This document shows, in pieces, positions 27,448 to 35,032 of a stretch of DNA of 35,032 nucleotides. Every line of letters starts with the position of its first letter. Position 1 is the stretch's first letter. A model generated the notes under the pieces. It made no database searches, was not told where the DNA came from, and saw only the letters and a list, made by a program, of their open reading frames with translations. The position numbers and the translations under genes are program-made. The stretch spans positions 1 through 35,032 of the forward strand of contig NZ_JH767533.1 in assembly GCF_000281085.1 (NCBI RefSeq). Reading direction: 5' to 3'. The stretch comes from Catenovulum agarivorans YM01. GTDB taxonomy: Bacteria > Pseudomonadota > Gammaproteobacteria > Enterobacterales > Alteromonadaceae.

Positions 27448-27474
27448 AGCAATAAAATGTAAAGCGGATATTAT
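27445..27474 (+). promoter_or_regulatory. Putative sigma-70 promoter of pilMNOPQ
   Basis: TTGAGC (27445-27450) and TATTAT (27469-27474) are separated by 18 nt, about 54 nt before the pilM ATG. The hexamers match consensus at 4/6 and 5/6. Confidence 0.4.
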
Positions 27475-27527
27475 TTTGCGTTATTATTGCACTGTCGAGA
27501 AAATAATAACAAGTATGTGGTTGTTTT

Positions 27528-28634
27528 ATGTTTAAGGAAATGTTCAACAAACAAGAATCGTTATTTATCGGTGTAGATATAGGTTCTTATTCAGTTAAAG
27601 CCGTTTTGCTTGAACAAGCAGAAGACAAAATTAAATTATTGCATTACGCGACAGAGTCTATGCCGAAAGGGGCGATGAACGAGCGTGACTTGCAAGATAT
27701 TGAAGCTGTCGGCAAAGTATTGTCTCGCCTTCGCAAAAAACTCCCTAAACAGCACAAAGAGGTTGCAGTTGCAATTTCTGGCTCCACAGTGATAACTAAA
27801 ACCGTTTATATGGACGTCAACTTTACCGATGAGGAATTGGCGACTCAGATTGAAATAGAAGCGGATAGTTTAATTCCATACCCTATTGAAGAAGTGAGTC
27901 TAGATTTTGAACGTTTGTCGGTAAATAGTGCAGATCCAACAAAAGTGGATGTTTTGCTCAGCGCTGCTCGTACAGAAAGTGTTGAAGCTAGGGTCTCTGC
28001 TTTAGAACTAGGTGGTTTTTCCGCGAGAATTATGGATGTTGAAGCATTCGCACTTGCTCGAGCTGCGCAAGTTTGTCTTGAACAACTACCTGATGATGCG
28101 AATGATAAATTGATTGGTCTAGTAGACATTGGCGCAAATATGACATTGATGTCTGTGCTTAAGGGGAACAAGATTTTGTATACCCGAGACCAATCTTTTG
28201 GTGGTGATGCCTATACAAAAAATATTGTTAATTACTACAACAAAACATATGAAGAAGCTGAACTCGCTAAACTAACTAAAGATTTACCCCCAAATTATAC
28301 TTTTGAAGTATTGGCTCCCTTTCAAACGGCAGTTATCCAACAAATCAGACGTGCCATCCAAATGTTCTTGACCTCAAGTGCAGAAGAAAAAATAGACTAC
28401 CTGATCCTATCTGGTGGAACAGCATTGGTTGAAGGGATACAACAAGTTATCGAAGATGAGTTAGGCCTTCACTGCGTTATTGCGAATCCTTTTGCCCAAA
28501 TGATAACTGACGACCCAGCCCAAGCTGAAGAAGGGCAAAGCGCCGAATCGCAAGCGCATGAGCCTGTGCTTAGCGCACAATTCATGATAGCAACAGGTTT
28601 AGCCATGAGGAGTATTGAGCCGTGCCACATATAA
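27528..28634 (+). CDS. pilM: Type IV pilus assembly protein PilM
   Basis: Cytoplasmic actin-like (FtsA-fold) ATP-binding protein that binds the PilN N-terminus and links the inner-membrane alignment complex to the pilus motor. 368 residues with the phosphate-1 motif GVDIGSYSVKAV near residue 15, a second phosphate loop GLVDIGANMT near 203, and the adenosine motif ILSGGTAL near 295. First gene of a five-gene operon; pilN starts 13 nt before its stop. Confidence 0.95.
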   Translation: MFKEMFNKQESLFIGVDIGSYSVKAVLLEQAEDKIKLLHYATESMPKGAMNERDLQDIEAVGKVLSRLRKKLPKQHKEVAVAISGSTVITKTVYMDVNFTDEELATQIEIEADSLIPYPIEEVSLDFERLSVNSADPTKVDVLLSAARTESVEARVSALELGGFSARIMDVEAFALARAAQVCLEQLPDDANDKLIGLVDIGANMTLMSVLKGNKILYTRDQSFGGDAYTKNIVNYYNKTYEEAELAKLTKDLPPNYTFEVLAPFQTAVIQQIRRAIQMFLTSSAEEKIDYLILSGGTALVEGIQQVIEDELGLHCVIANPFAQMITDDPAQAEEGQSAESQAHEPVLSAQFMIATGLAMRSIEPCHI

Positions 28635-29203
28635 ATCTGTTGCCTTGGCGAGAGCAGGCAAAACAGCGAAAACAGAAACAATACATTTTGCTACTTGCCA
28701 TGAGCGCTGCGGCTGCTTTATTTATAATGTTAATGGTCAATACTTATTACAATAACCTTATTGCGAATCAGCAAGCTCGCAATCAGTATTTGCTCAACGA
28801 AATAGCAGTACTAGATTCAAAAATTAAAGAGATCCAAGAGCTGAAAAATATGCGTGCCAACTTAGAGCAGCGAATGGAGTTGATTGCCGACCTTCAGGGC
28901 AACCGTAACGTTGGCGCACAAATTATGGACGAATTAGTTAAGGTTGTTCCGCCTGGTATTTATTTAGTCAAATTAGAAAAAACTGATTCTAAAGTAATAG
29001 TTCAGGGCAAAACCGAATCCAATAATCGAGTTTCCACTATGATGCGACAAATTGAAGGATCGTATTTACTCGAAACTCCCATTCTAAATGCAATCGTTGC
29101 CGCAAAAATAGATGAAAGTGCGCGGGTTCTAAGTGACTTTACCATGTCAGTGCAAATACAGTCTAAAGGTTTAAATCGTAACCAAACTGAAGGCAAGGAG
29201 TAG
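28622..29203 (+). CDS. pilN: Type IV pilus assembly protein PilN
   Basis: Inner-membrane alignment protein. The 193-residue product begins at GTG with the conserved cytoplasmic motif INLLPWRE (residues 4-11) that docks on PilM, followed by one membrane helix (about 22-42), a coiled coil and a periplasmic ferredoxin-like domain. It overlaps pilM by 13 bp, indicating translational coupling. The start is chosen because it places the INLLPWRE motif at the N-terminus, as in the family. Confidence 0.94.
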   Translation: MPHINLLPWREQAKQRKQKQYILLLAMSAAAALFIMLMVNTYYNNLIANQQARNQYLLNEIAVLDSKIKEIQELKNMRANLEQRMELIADLQGNRNVGAQIMDELVKVVPPGIYLVKLEKTDSKVIVQGKTESNNRVSTMMRQIEGSYLLETPILNAIVAAKIDESARVLSDFTMSVQIQSKGLNRNQTEGKE

Positions 29204-29207
29204 TCGT

Positions 29208-29813
29208 ATGGATTGGAAAAACATTGATTTAAACGACTTAAATGAGCTCGAACTCGATTTTAATAATATGGGAGAGTGGCCCAAGGTCGCAAAAATTATA
29301 GTTGCGATTCTATTGGCTATTTTAGTTGCAGTGCTCAGCTATTATTTAATGATTAGCGAAAAAATTGAAACCTATCAAAATATCACAGCGCAAGAGCAAA
29401 GCCTAAAGCAGCAATTTCAAGCTAAATATCAAGTTGCGATCAATGCAGATGCATACAAAGTGCAGATGGCTGAAATGGAAAAAAACTTTGCTGAGTTGTT
29501 GAAACGTTTGCCGACTGAAAGCGAAACACCGGGTTTGTTAGACGATATTACTTATGTAGGGACAACCAGTGGACTATCGTTTAAAAAAATCAATTGGGAA
29601 GAAGAAATTGAACGAGAATTTTATACTGAACTACCCTTAAGGTTAGAAGTGGTAGGGGGATACCACGAATTTGGTGAATTTTTGGGGCGAGTCGCAGCAT
29701 TACCGCGTATTGTTACTTTGCATAACTTTACAATTGCAAATAAAGGCGATGATGTTTTAGAGCTTAGTTTGTTGGCAAAAACTTATAGATATAAAGAGGT
29801 TGTCAGCAAATGA
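29208..29813 (+). CDS. pilO: Type IV pilus assembly protein PilO
   Basis: Inner-membrane partner of PilN. 201 residues: short cytoplasmic N-terminus, a single membrane helix (about 27-48), coiled coil (about 50-100) and a periplasmic domain ending in the typical hydrophobic strand pattern (LPLRLEVVGGYHEFGEFLG and so on). It begins 4 nt after pilN with AAGGAG upstream; its TGA overlaps the pilP ATG. Confidence 0.94.
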   Translation: MDWKNIDLNDLNELELDFNNMGEWPKVAKIIVAILLAILVAVLSYYLMISEKIETYQNITAQEQSLKQQFQAKYQVAINADAYKVQMAEMEKNFAELLKRLPTESETPGLLDDITYVGTTSGLSFKKINWEEEIEREFYTELPLRLEVVGGYHEFGEFLGRVAALPRIVTLHNFTIANKGDDVLELSLLAKTYRYKEVVSK

Positions 29814-30352
29814 GAATACTAGCGCTCTTGGGTTTAGTTGTTACAGTTGCTGCGTGTAGTGATGATGTTAGTGATTTACAAGCGTTTACCGAGCAGGTGA
29901 AAAATACCACTCAGCCTAGTATCGAACCAATTCCACAAGTTGAAAAATTTGAAAGTTTTGAATATTCAGTTAGTGGTATGCGCAGTCCTTTTGTTGAGCC
30001 AGAGCCTGAATTAATTGAAGATAAACTCGGCCAGACGTTAGATTGTTTACAGCCAAACTATAGGCGCACCAAAGAACCGTTGGAAAAGTTTGCGCTGGAT
30101 AATATCCGTATGCGTGGCACTATGGGCGGAGAGGATAAAATCTATGCGTTAGCTTCGGCTTCAAATGGTTCGCTTTACAGAATTGGCATAGGCAACTACT
30201 TAGGTTTATTTCATGGTCGAGTGGTAAAAATTACCCCTGACTATATTCAAATAGAAGAGATGGTGCCAGATGGAACTGGTTGTTGGGACATAAGAAAAGC
30301 AGAAATCACGATTTTGGATGCAGAAACAGACGCGGGAAGTAAACAGAAATGA
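29810..30352 (+). CDS. pilP: Type IV pilus lipoprotein PilP
   Basis: Lipoprotein linking PilNO in the inner membrane to the PilQ secretin. The lipobox is VAAC with lipidated C16; Ser at +2 is not an inner-membrane retention signal. After a disordered linker, the SGMRSPF segment and the beta-domain (about 85-170, LDNIRMRGTMGG and so on) are typical. 180 residues, as in the family. It overlaps both neighbours by ATGA. Confidence 0.94.
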   Translation: MRILALLGLVVTVAACSDDVSDLQAFTEQVKNTTQPSIEPIPQVEKFESFEYSVSGMRSPFVEPEPELIEDKLGQTLDCLQPNYRRTKEPLEKFALDNIRMRGTMGGEDKIYALASASNGSLYRIGIGNYLGLFHGRVVKITPDYIQIEEMVPDGTGCWDIRKAEITILDAETDAGSKQK

Positions 30353-32382
30353 TAACAAAGTTAAAAGTGCATAGTCAGATTAAAGCCTTGGTAGCTGGAA
30401 CCATGTTGTTTTTGTTACCTGTTAGTAGCTGGGCTATGTCGGTCTTATATGAGGTTAAATATAATCCTATCATGGCTGGCGAAACTGAGTTGGAGTTTGT
30501 TTTTGACCAAAAATTAGTTCGTGAGCCGCAAATACAAGTGTTAAATAATCCTTCGCGCATCCAAATCGATATCGATGAAGCAGACTTTGAAAATTATTTG
30601 GATGAAATTCCGATTAATATTGCTGGTGTACAAAAAGTTAAAATTGAATATATAGATCAAAGTGTGCGCATTAACTTGTTCTTGGATTCTTTAAAGGTTT
30701 ATCAAACCCGCACTCAAGGCAACAGCTTTTTTATCTTGGTGTCTGATAATGCTGGTTTTGATAAACCTAAGACGCAACAAACCCATGTAAATAAAATTCA
30801 AGCAATGGATTTTCGCCACGGCAAAGATAAATCAGGCAGAGTTTTAATTTTTTTACAAAGCAGTATGGCTGCGGTTGATGTGCGCGAAAAGGCAGAAAAA
30901 ATAATCGTTATGTTTCATAACACTGATATTTTGCCTGACTTGCTCTATCAATTGGATGTGACTGACTTCGGAACAATTGTTGATTCAGTTGAAACATTTA
31001 AAGACAGGAATCATACCCGAGTTGAAATTACAACCAACAAACCTGTCTCATATCAATATCAGCAACTAGATAACATTTTTACCTTGGAAGTCGAAGAGGA
31101 TCGTATTCAAGGTGGTTTATTGGCGACAGAAAAATATGAAGGTTCACCAATCTCTCTGAATTTTCAGGATGTAGAAGTGCGCACTGTACTACAAATTATT
31201 GCTGACTATAACGGCTTTAACTTAGTGACCAGTGACTCGGTTACCGGCAATGTCACCCTTAGATTGGATGGTGTACCTTGGGATCAAGCCCTTGATATTA
31301 TCTTAAAAATTAAGGGTCTAGATAAACGCATGGAAGGCTCTATTTTAATGGTCGCGCCGAGCGATGAAATTTCCGCGCGTGAAGCTCGCGAATTGGAAGC
31401 TAAAAAACAAGTGGATCAACTTTCTCCGTTATTCTCGGAATTTATCCAAGTGAATTATGCTAAAGCCAGTGAGCTTTCGAGCATGTTAACTGGTAAAGGT
31501 GCGGGCATGTTGTCCGAGCGAGGCACAGTGACGGTAGATGAAAGAACCAATACTTTATTGATTAGAGACACAGCTAAAGGCATCGACAACATTAAAAAGC
31601 TTGTGACTATATTAGATATACCAGTTAAACAGGTGACGATTGAATCTCGTATAGTCACGGTAAATGACAATTTATCTGAGGAACTAGGTATTCGTTGGGG
31701 GTTTAGTGATCAACAAAATACAGATGGTGTTTCTGGGACTATTAGTGGTGCTAATACCATTGCCAATGGCACTATACCGTCGCTAACTGACAGACTTAAC
31801 GTAAATTTACCTGTGGCAAATCCTGCCGGCAGTATAGGCTTAAGCATAGCAAGGTTGGATGATGGCACAATTTTGGATTTAGAGTTGTCAGCGTTAGAAA
31901 CTGAAAACAAGGGTGAAATTATCGCCAGTCCACGAATAACAACGGCGAATCAAAAAACCGCTTATATCGAACAAGGTACAGAAATACCATTTGTTCAAGC
32001 ATCATCAAGTGGTGCGACAGCTGTGACCTTTAAAAAAGCCGTTTTGAGTTTGCAAGTGACACCACAAATTACCCCAGACAATAAGATAGTGTTGGATTTA
32101 GTCATAACCCAAGACACGCGTGGTGATACAGTCGCGACCCCAACGGGATCTGCAGTTGCTATTGATACGCAAGAGATAGGCACACAAGTGTTAGTTGATA
32201 ATGGTGAAACTATTGTATTAGGTGGTATCTATCAGCAACAGATGGTCTCAAGTGAGAAAAAAGTACCTCTGCTAGGTGATATTCCTTATTTAGGTCGCTT
32301 ATTTAAATCAACCACTGAATTTAACGAGAAAAAGGAATTGTTGATTTTCGTCACTCCCAGAATCGTAACTGAAAAATTATAA
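30349..32382 (+). CDS. pilQ: Type IV pilus secretin PilQ
   Basis: Outer-membrane channel through which the pilus leaves the cell; it also serves DNA uptake in competent relatives. 677 residues: signal peptide (about 1-30), two AMIN domains that may bind peptidoglycan (about 32-250), an STN/N0 domain beginning SLNFQDVEVRTVLQIIADY, an N1 domain with TNTLLIRDT, and a C-terminal secretin domain with the VPLLGDIPYLGRLFKS signature near 640. It overlaps pilP by ATGA and is the last gene of the pil operon. Confidence 0.96.
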   Translation: MITKLKVHSQIKALVAGTMLFLLPVSSWAMSVLYEVKYNPIMAGETELEFVFDQKLVREPQIQVLNNPSRIQIDIDEADFENYLDEIPINIAGVQKVKIEYIDQSVRINLFLDSLKVYQTRTQGNSFFILVSDNAGFDKPKTQQTHVNKIQAMDFRHGKDKSGRVLIFLQSSMAAVDVREKAEKIIVMFHNTDILPDLLYQLDVTDFGTIVDSVETFKDRNHTRVEITTNKPVSYQYQQLDNIFTLEVEEDRIQGGLLATEKYEGSPISLNFQDVEVRTVLQIIADYNGFNLVTSDSVTGNVTLRLDGVPWDQALDIILKIKGLDKRMEGSILMVAPSDEISAREARELEAKKQVDQLSPLFSEFIQVNYAKASELSSMLTGKGAGMLSERGTVTVDERTNTLLIRDTAKGIDNIKKLVTILDIPVKQVTIESRIVTVNDNLSEELGIRWGFSDQQNTDGVSGTISGANTIANGTIPSLTDRLNVNLPVANPAGSIGLSIARLDDGTILDLELSALETENKGEIIASPRITTANQKTAYIEQGTEIPFVQASSSGATAVTFKKAVLSLQVTPQITPDNKIVLDLVITQDTRGDTVATPTGSAVAIDTQEIGTQVLVDNGETIVLGGIYQQQMVSSEKKVPLLGDIPYLGRLFKSTTEFNEKKELLIFVTPRIVTEKL

Positions 32383-32474
32383 ACTAGATTTGAACATTAT
32401 TACGCTTTGACAGCCTTTTCCTCGTTTAATTAAGGTGATTGCGGGGAGAATCTTGTCATTTTATTATCCTAAGC

Positions 32475-32504
32475 TTGCTTTTATACACTGAATCTTGGGA
32501 TAAT
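32475..32504 (+). promoter_or_regulatory. Putative sigma-70 promoter of aroKB
   Basis: TTGCTT (32475-32480) and GATAAT (32499-32504) are separated by 18 nt in the 195-bp gap between pilQ and aroK. Transcription would start near 32511, about 67 nt before the aroK ATG. No clear intrinsic terminator was found after pilQ. Confidence 0.45.
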
Positions 32505-32577
32505 CGCCGCACTTCAAAAGTACACTTGGATTTTCGGAGCAACTTAAACTTAATCAATAAGATGTGTAAGAACTAAA

Positions 32578-33093
32578 ATGGCTGAGAAACGAAATATATT
32601 CCTTATAGGCCCTATGGGCGCTGGTAAAAGCACAATTGGTCGCCAATTGGCACAAGAATTACATCTAGAGTTCTATGATTCAGATGCAGAAATCGAACGT
32701 AGAACAGGTGCGGACATCGCTTGGGTATTCGATGTAGAAGGCGAAGCAGGCTTTCGTGTTCGCGAAGAAAAAGTTATTTTTGATTTAACCGAAAAACAAG
32801 GAATTGTGTTAGCTACAGGCGGTGGTTCAATCTTAAGTAAAGAAACGCGTAATCGCCTTTCTGCCCGTGGCTTCGTGGTTTATCTAGAAACAACCATAGA
32901 AAAACAAGTTGCACGTACAGCACGAGATAAAAGACGACCACTGTTGCAAAACGGTGATCCAGAAGAAATTTTATCTGACTTAGCTGAAAACCGTAACCCG
33001 CTATACGAAGAAGTTGCGGATTTAGTGGTTAAAACAGACAACCAAAGTGCAAAGGTTGTTGCTCGCGAAATCATCGACAGATTAGGGTTTTAA
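32578..33093 (+). CDS. aroK: Shikimate kinase AroK
   Basis: Phosphorylates shikimate at the 3-position in the aromatic amino acid pathway. 171 residues with Walker [10 protein letters not shown] (K17), the shikimate-binding FYDSDAEIE (D34, D36), GFRVRE with the binding Arg near 58, ATGGGS near 79, and the lid RDKRRPLL. Length and motifs fit AroK rather than the longer AroL variants. aroB begins 6 nt after the stop. Confidence 0.96.
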   Translation: MAEKRNIFLIGPMGAGKSTIGRQLAQELHLEFYDSDAEIERRTGADIAWVFDVEGEAGFRVREEKVIFDLTEKQGIVLATGGGSILSKETRNRLSARGFVVYLETTIEKQVARTARDKRRPLLQNGDPEEILSDLAENRNPLYEEVADLVVKTDNQSAKVVAREIIDRLGF

Positions 33094-33099
33094 CTGGTC

Positions 33100-34173
33100 A
33101 TGAGCACATGTGAAGTTCAGGTTGAACTGGGTGAACGCAGTTATCCTATTAGTATCGGACAAGGCCTTATTGCAGATAAGGCTTTGTTTTCTCGATTGAT
33201 TACTGGTAAACGTGTTGTTGTTATCACCAATACAACTGTTGCACCTTTATATTTAGACAAACTCACTTCAGCTTTGGCTGATTTTGAGGTGTTGAGCTAT
33301 CAGTTGCCTGATGGTGAGCAGTACAAATCTTTAGAGTATTTTGAAAAAGTTAATAGCTTTTTGCTTGAACATAACTGTGCTCGTGATGTGACCTTAATTG
33401 CATTAGGTGGTGGTGTAGTTGGTGATTTAGTCGGGTTTGTTGCTGCTTGTTATCAACGTGGTGTTGATTTTATTCAAGTACCAACCACACTATTATCTCA
33501 AGTGGATTCGTCAGTTGGCGGTAAAACCGCAGTTAATCACCCACTTGGCAAAAATATGATAGGTGCGTTTAAGCAACCTGAAGCTGTCGTAATCGACACA
33601 GATACGCTATCAACTTTACCACCACGCGAGTTTGCGGCTGGTATGGCTGAGGTGCTTAAATATGGCATTATCTTTGACCGCGTTTTTTGGCAAACACTTA
33701 TCGACAACCAACAAGCGATTTCTCAATTAGAGCAGAGCGAACTTGTTCGAATTATCCAACGTTGTTGTGAAATCAAAGCTGAAATCGTAGCCGCAGATGA
33801 AACCGAAAAAGGTGCTAGAGCTTTATTAAATTTAGGCCATACCTTTGGTCATGCAATTGAAGCTGAAATGGGTTATGGCGTCTGGTTACATGGTGAAGCT
33901 GTCGGCACAGGCATGGTTTTAGCTGCTAAATTGGCAGAGTTGCGTGGGTATATCAGCGAAGATGATTTCAGTGAAATCAAACAAACTATTGCCGATTATC
34001 AATTGCCGGTGGAAAAACCTGCATCTATGGTTTGTGCCGATTTTGTTAAGCATATGAAGCGTGACAAAAAAGTACAAAACAATGTGATGCGTTTTATCGT
34101 GCCAACAAAAATTGGTGAGTGTCAAATTATGGATGATGTGACTGAGCAAGAGTTAGAAAATATCCTCAAATAA
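33100..34173 (+). CDS. aroB: 3-dehydroquinate synthase AroB
   Basis: Makes 3-dehydroquinate from DAHP with NAD and a divalent metal. 357 residues. Visible motifs: GGGVVGDLVGF (NAD binding, near 105), PTTLLSQVDSSVGGKT near 128-143, and zinc ligands in AEVLKYG, LGHTFGHAIE and WLHGEAV. Second gene of the aroKB unit; a damX-like gene follows at 18 nt, the standard order. Confidence 0.97.
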   Translation: MSTCEVQVELGERSYPISIGQGLIADKALFSRLITGKRVVVITNTTVAPLYLDKLTSALADFEVLSYQLPDGEQYKSLEYFEKVNSFLLEHNCARDVTLIALGGGVVGDLVGFVAACYQRGVDFIQVPTTLLSQVDSSVGGKTAVNHPLGKNMIGAFKQPEAVVIDTDTLSTLPPREFAAGMAEVLKYGIIFDRVFWQTLIDNQQAISQLEQSELVRIIQRCCEIKAEIVAADETEKGARALLNLGHTFGHAIEAEMGYGVWLHGEAVGTGMVLAAKLAELRGYISEDDFSEIKQTIADYQLPVEKPASMVCADFVKHMKRDKKVQNNVMRFIVPTKIGECQIMDDVTEQELENILK

Positions 34174-34191
34174 TTGTAGCGGGGCGTTGTT

Positions 34192-35032
<841 letters not shown>

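Noticed and set aside
31455-31910. Antisense open frames inside pilQ and other genes
   Set aside because: They lie opposite well-supported conserved genes and show no family similarity.

Overview
The window reads as low-GC chromosomal DNA from a marine gammaproteobacterium, most likely Alteromonadales. Three things suggest this. The order mrcA / pilMNOPQ / aroK-aroB-damX-like is the classic gammaproteobacterial arrangement. ubiD is followed by a 233-residue Fre-type flavin reductase. The genome is also rich in large hybrid kinases and c-di-GMP proteins. This is inference from gene content; no 16S or other taxonomic marker is present. No tRNA, rRNA, CRISPR array, transposase or phage gene was seen.

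Layout. 1-755 has no credible gene and holds degenerate repeats, ending in a near-perfect FNR box in front of hemN. 756-6322 carries an oxygen/redox and repair group: hemN, an Aer-like aerotaxis receptor, recQ (converging with aer with no base between the stops) and an exported glutathione peroxidase-like protein. 6377-9543 (minus strand) is a MASE1-CHASE hybrid histidine kinase with a small HigA-like DNA-binding gene immediately downstream. 9702-12195 is ubiD, then a 2Fe-2S ferredoxin whose stop overlaps the start of fre. 12278-12640 is a small membrane protein built from two copies of the same segment. 12682-13425 is an exported PIG-L/LmbE-type deacetylase.

13542-24157 is a signalling island with six consecutive signal-transduction genes: PAS-PAS-kinase-REC; REC-EAL-REC with an unrecognised C-terminal domain; 7TMR-DISM with degenerate GGDEF and EAL; kinase-REC-Hpt; and, converging on these, a diguanylate cyclase followed by a class III nucleotide cyclase. 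The middle three plus-strand genes are packed with 2-nt spacing or ATGA overlaps, so they look co-translated. This suggests a phosphorelay that feeds c-di-GMP breakdown, with c-di-GMP and cyclic-nucleotide synthesis encoded opposite. It is the most interesting part of the window, but the wiring is inference.

24292-35032 is housekeeping: engB, mrcA (PBP1A), the divergent type IV pilus assembly operon pilMNOPQ, aroK, aroB, and the start of a damX-like gene cut by the window end inside a CCAGAG (Pro-Glu) hexanucleotide repeat.
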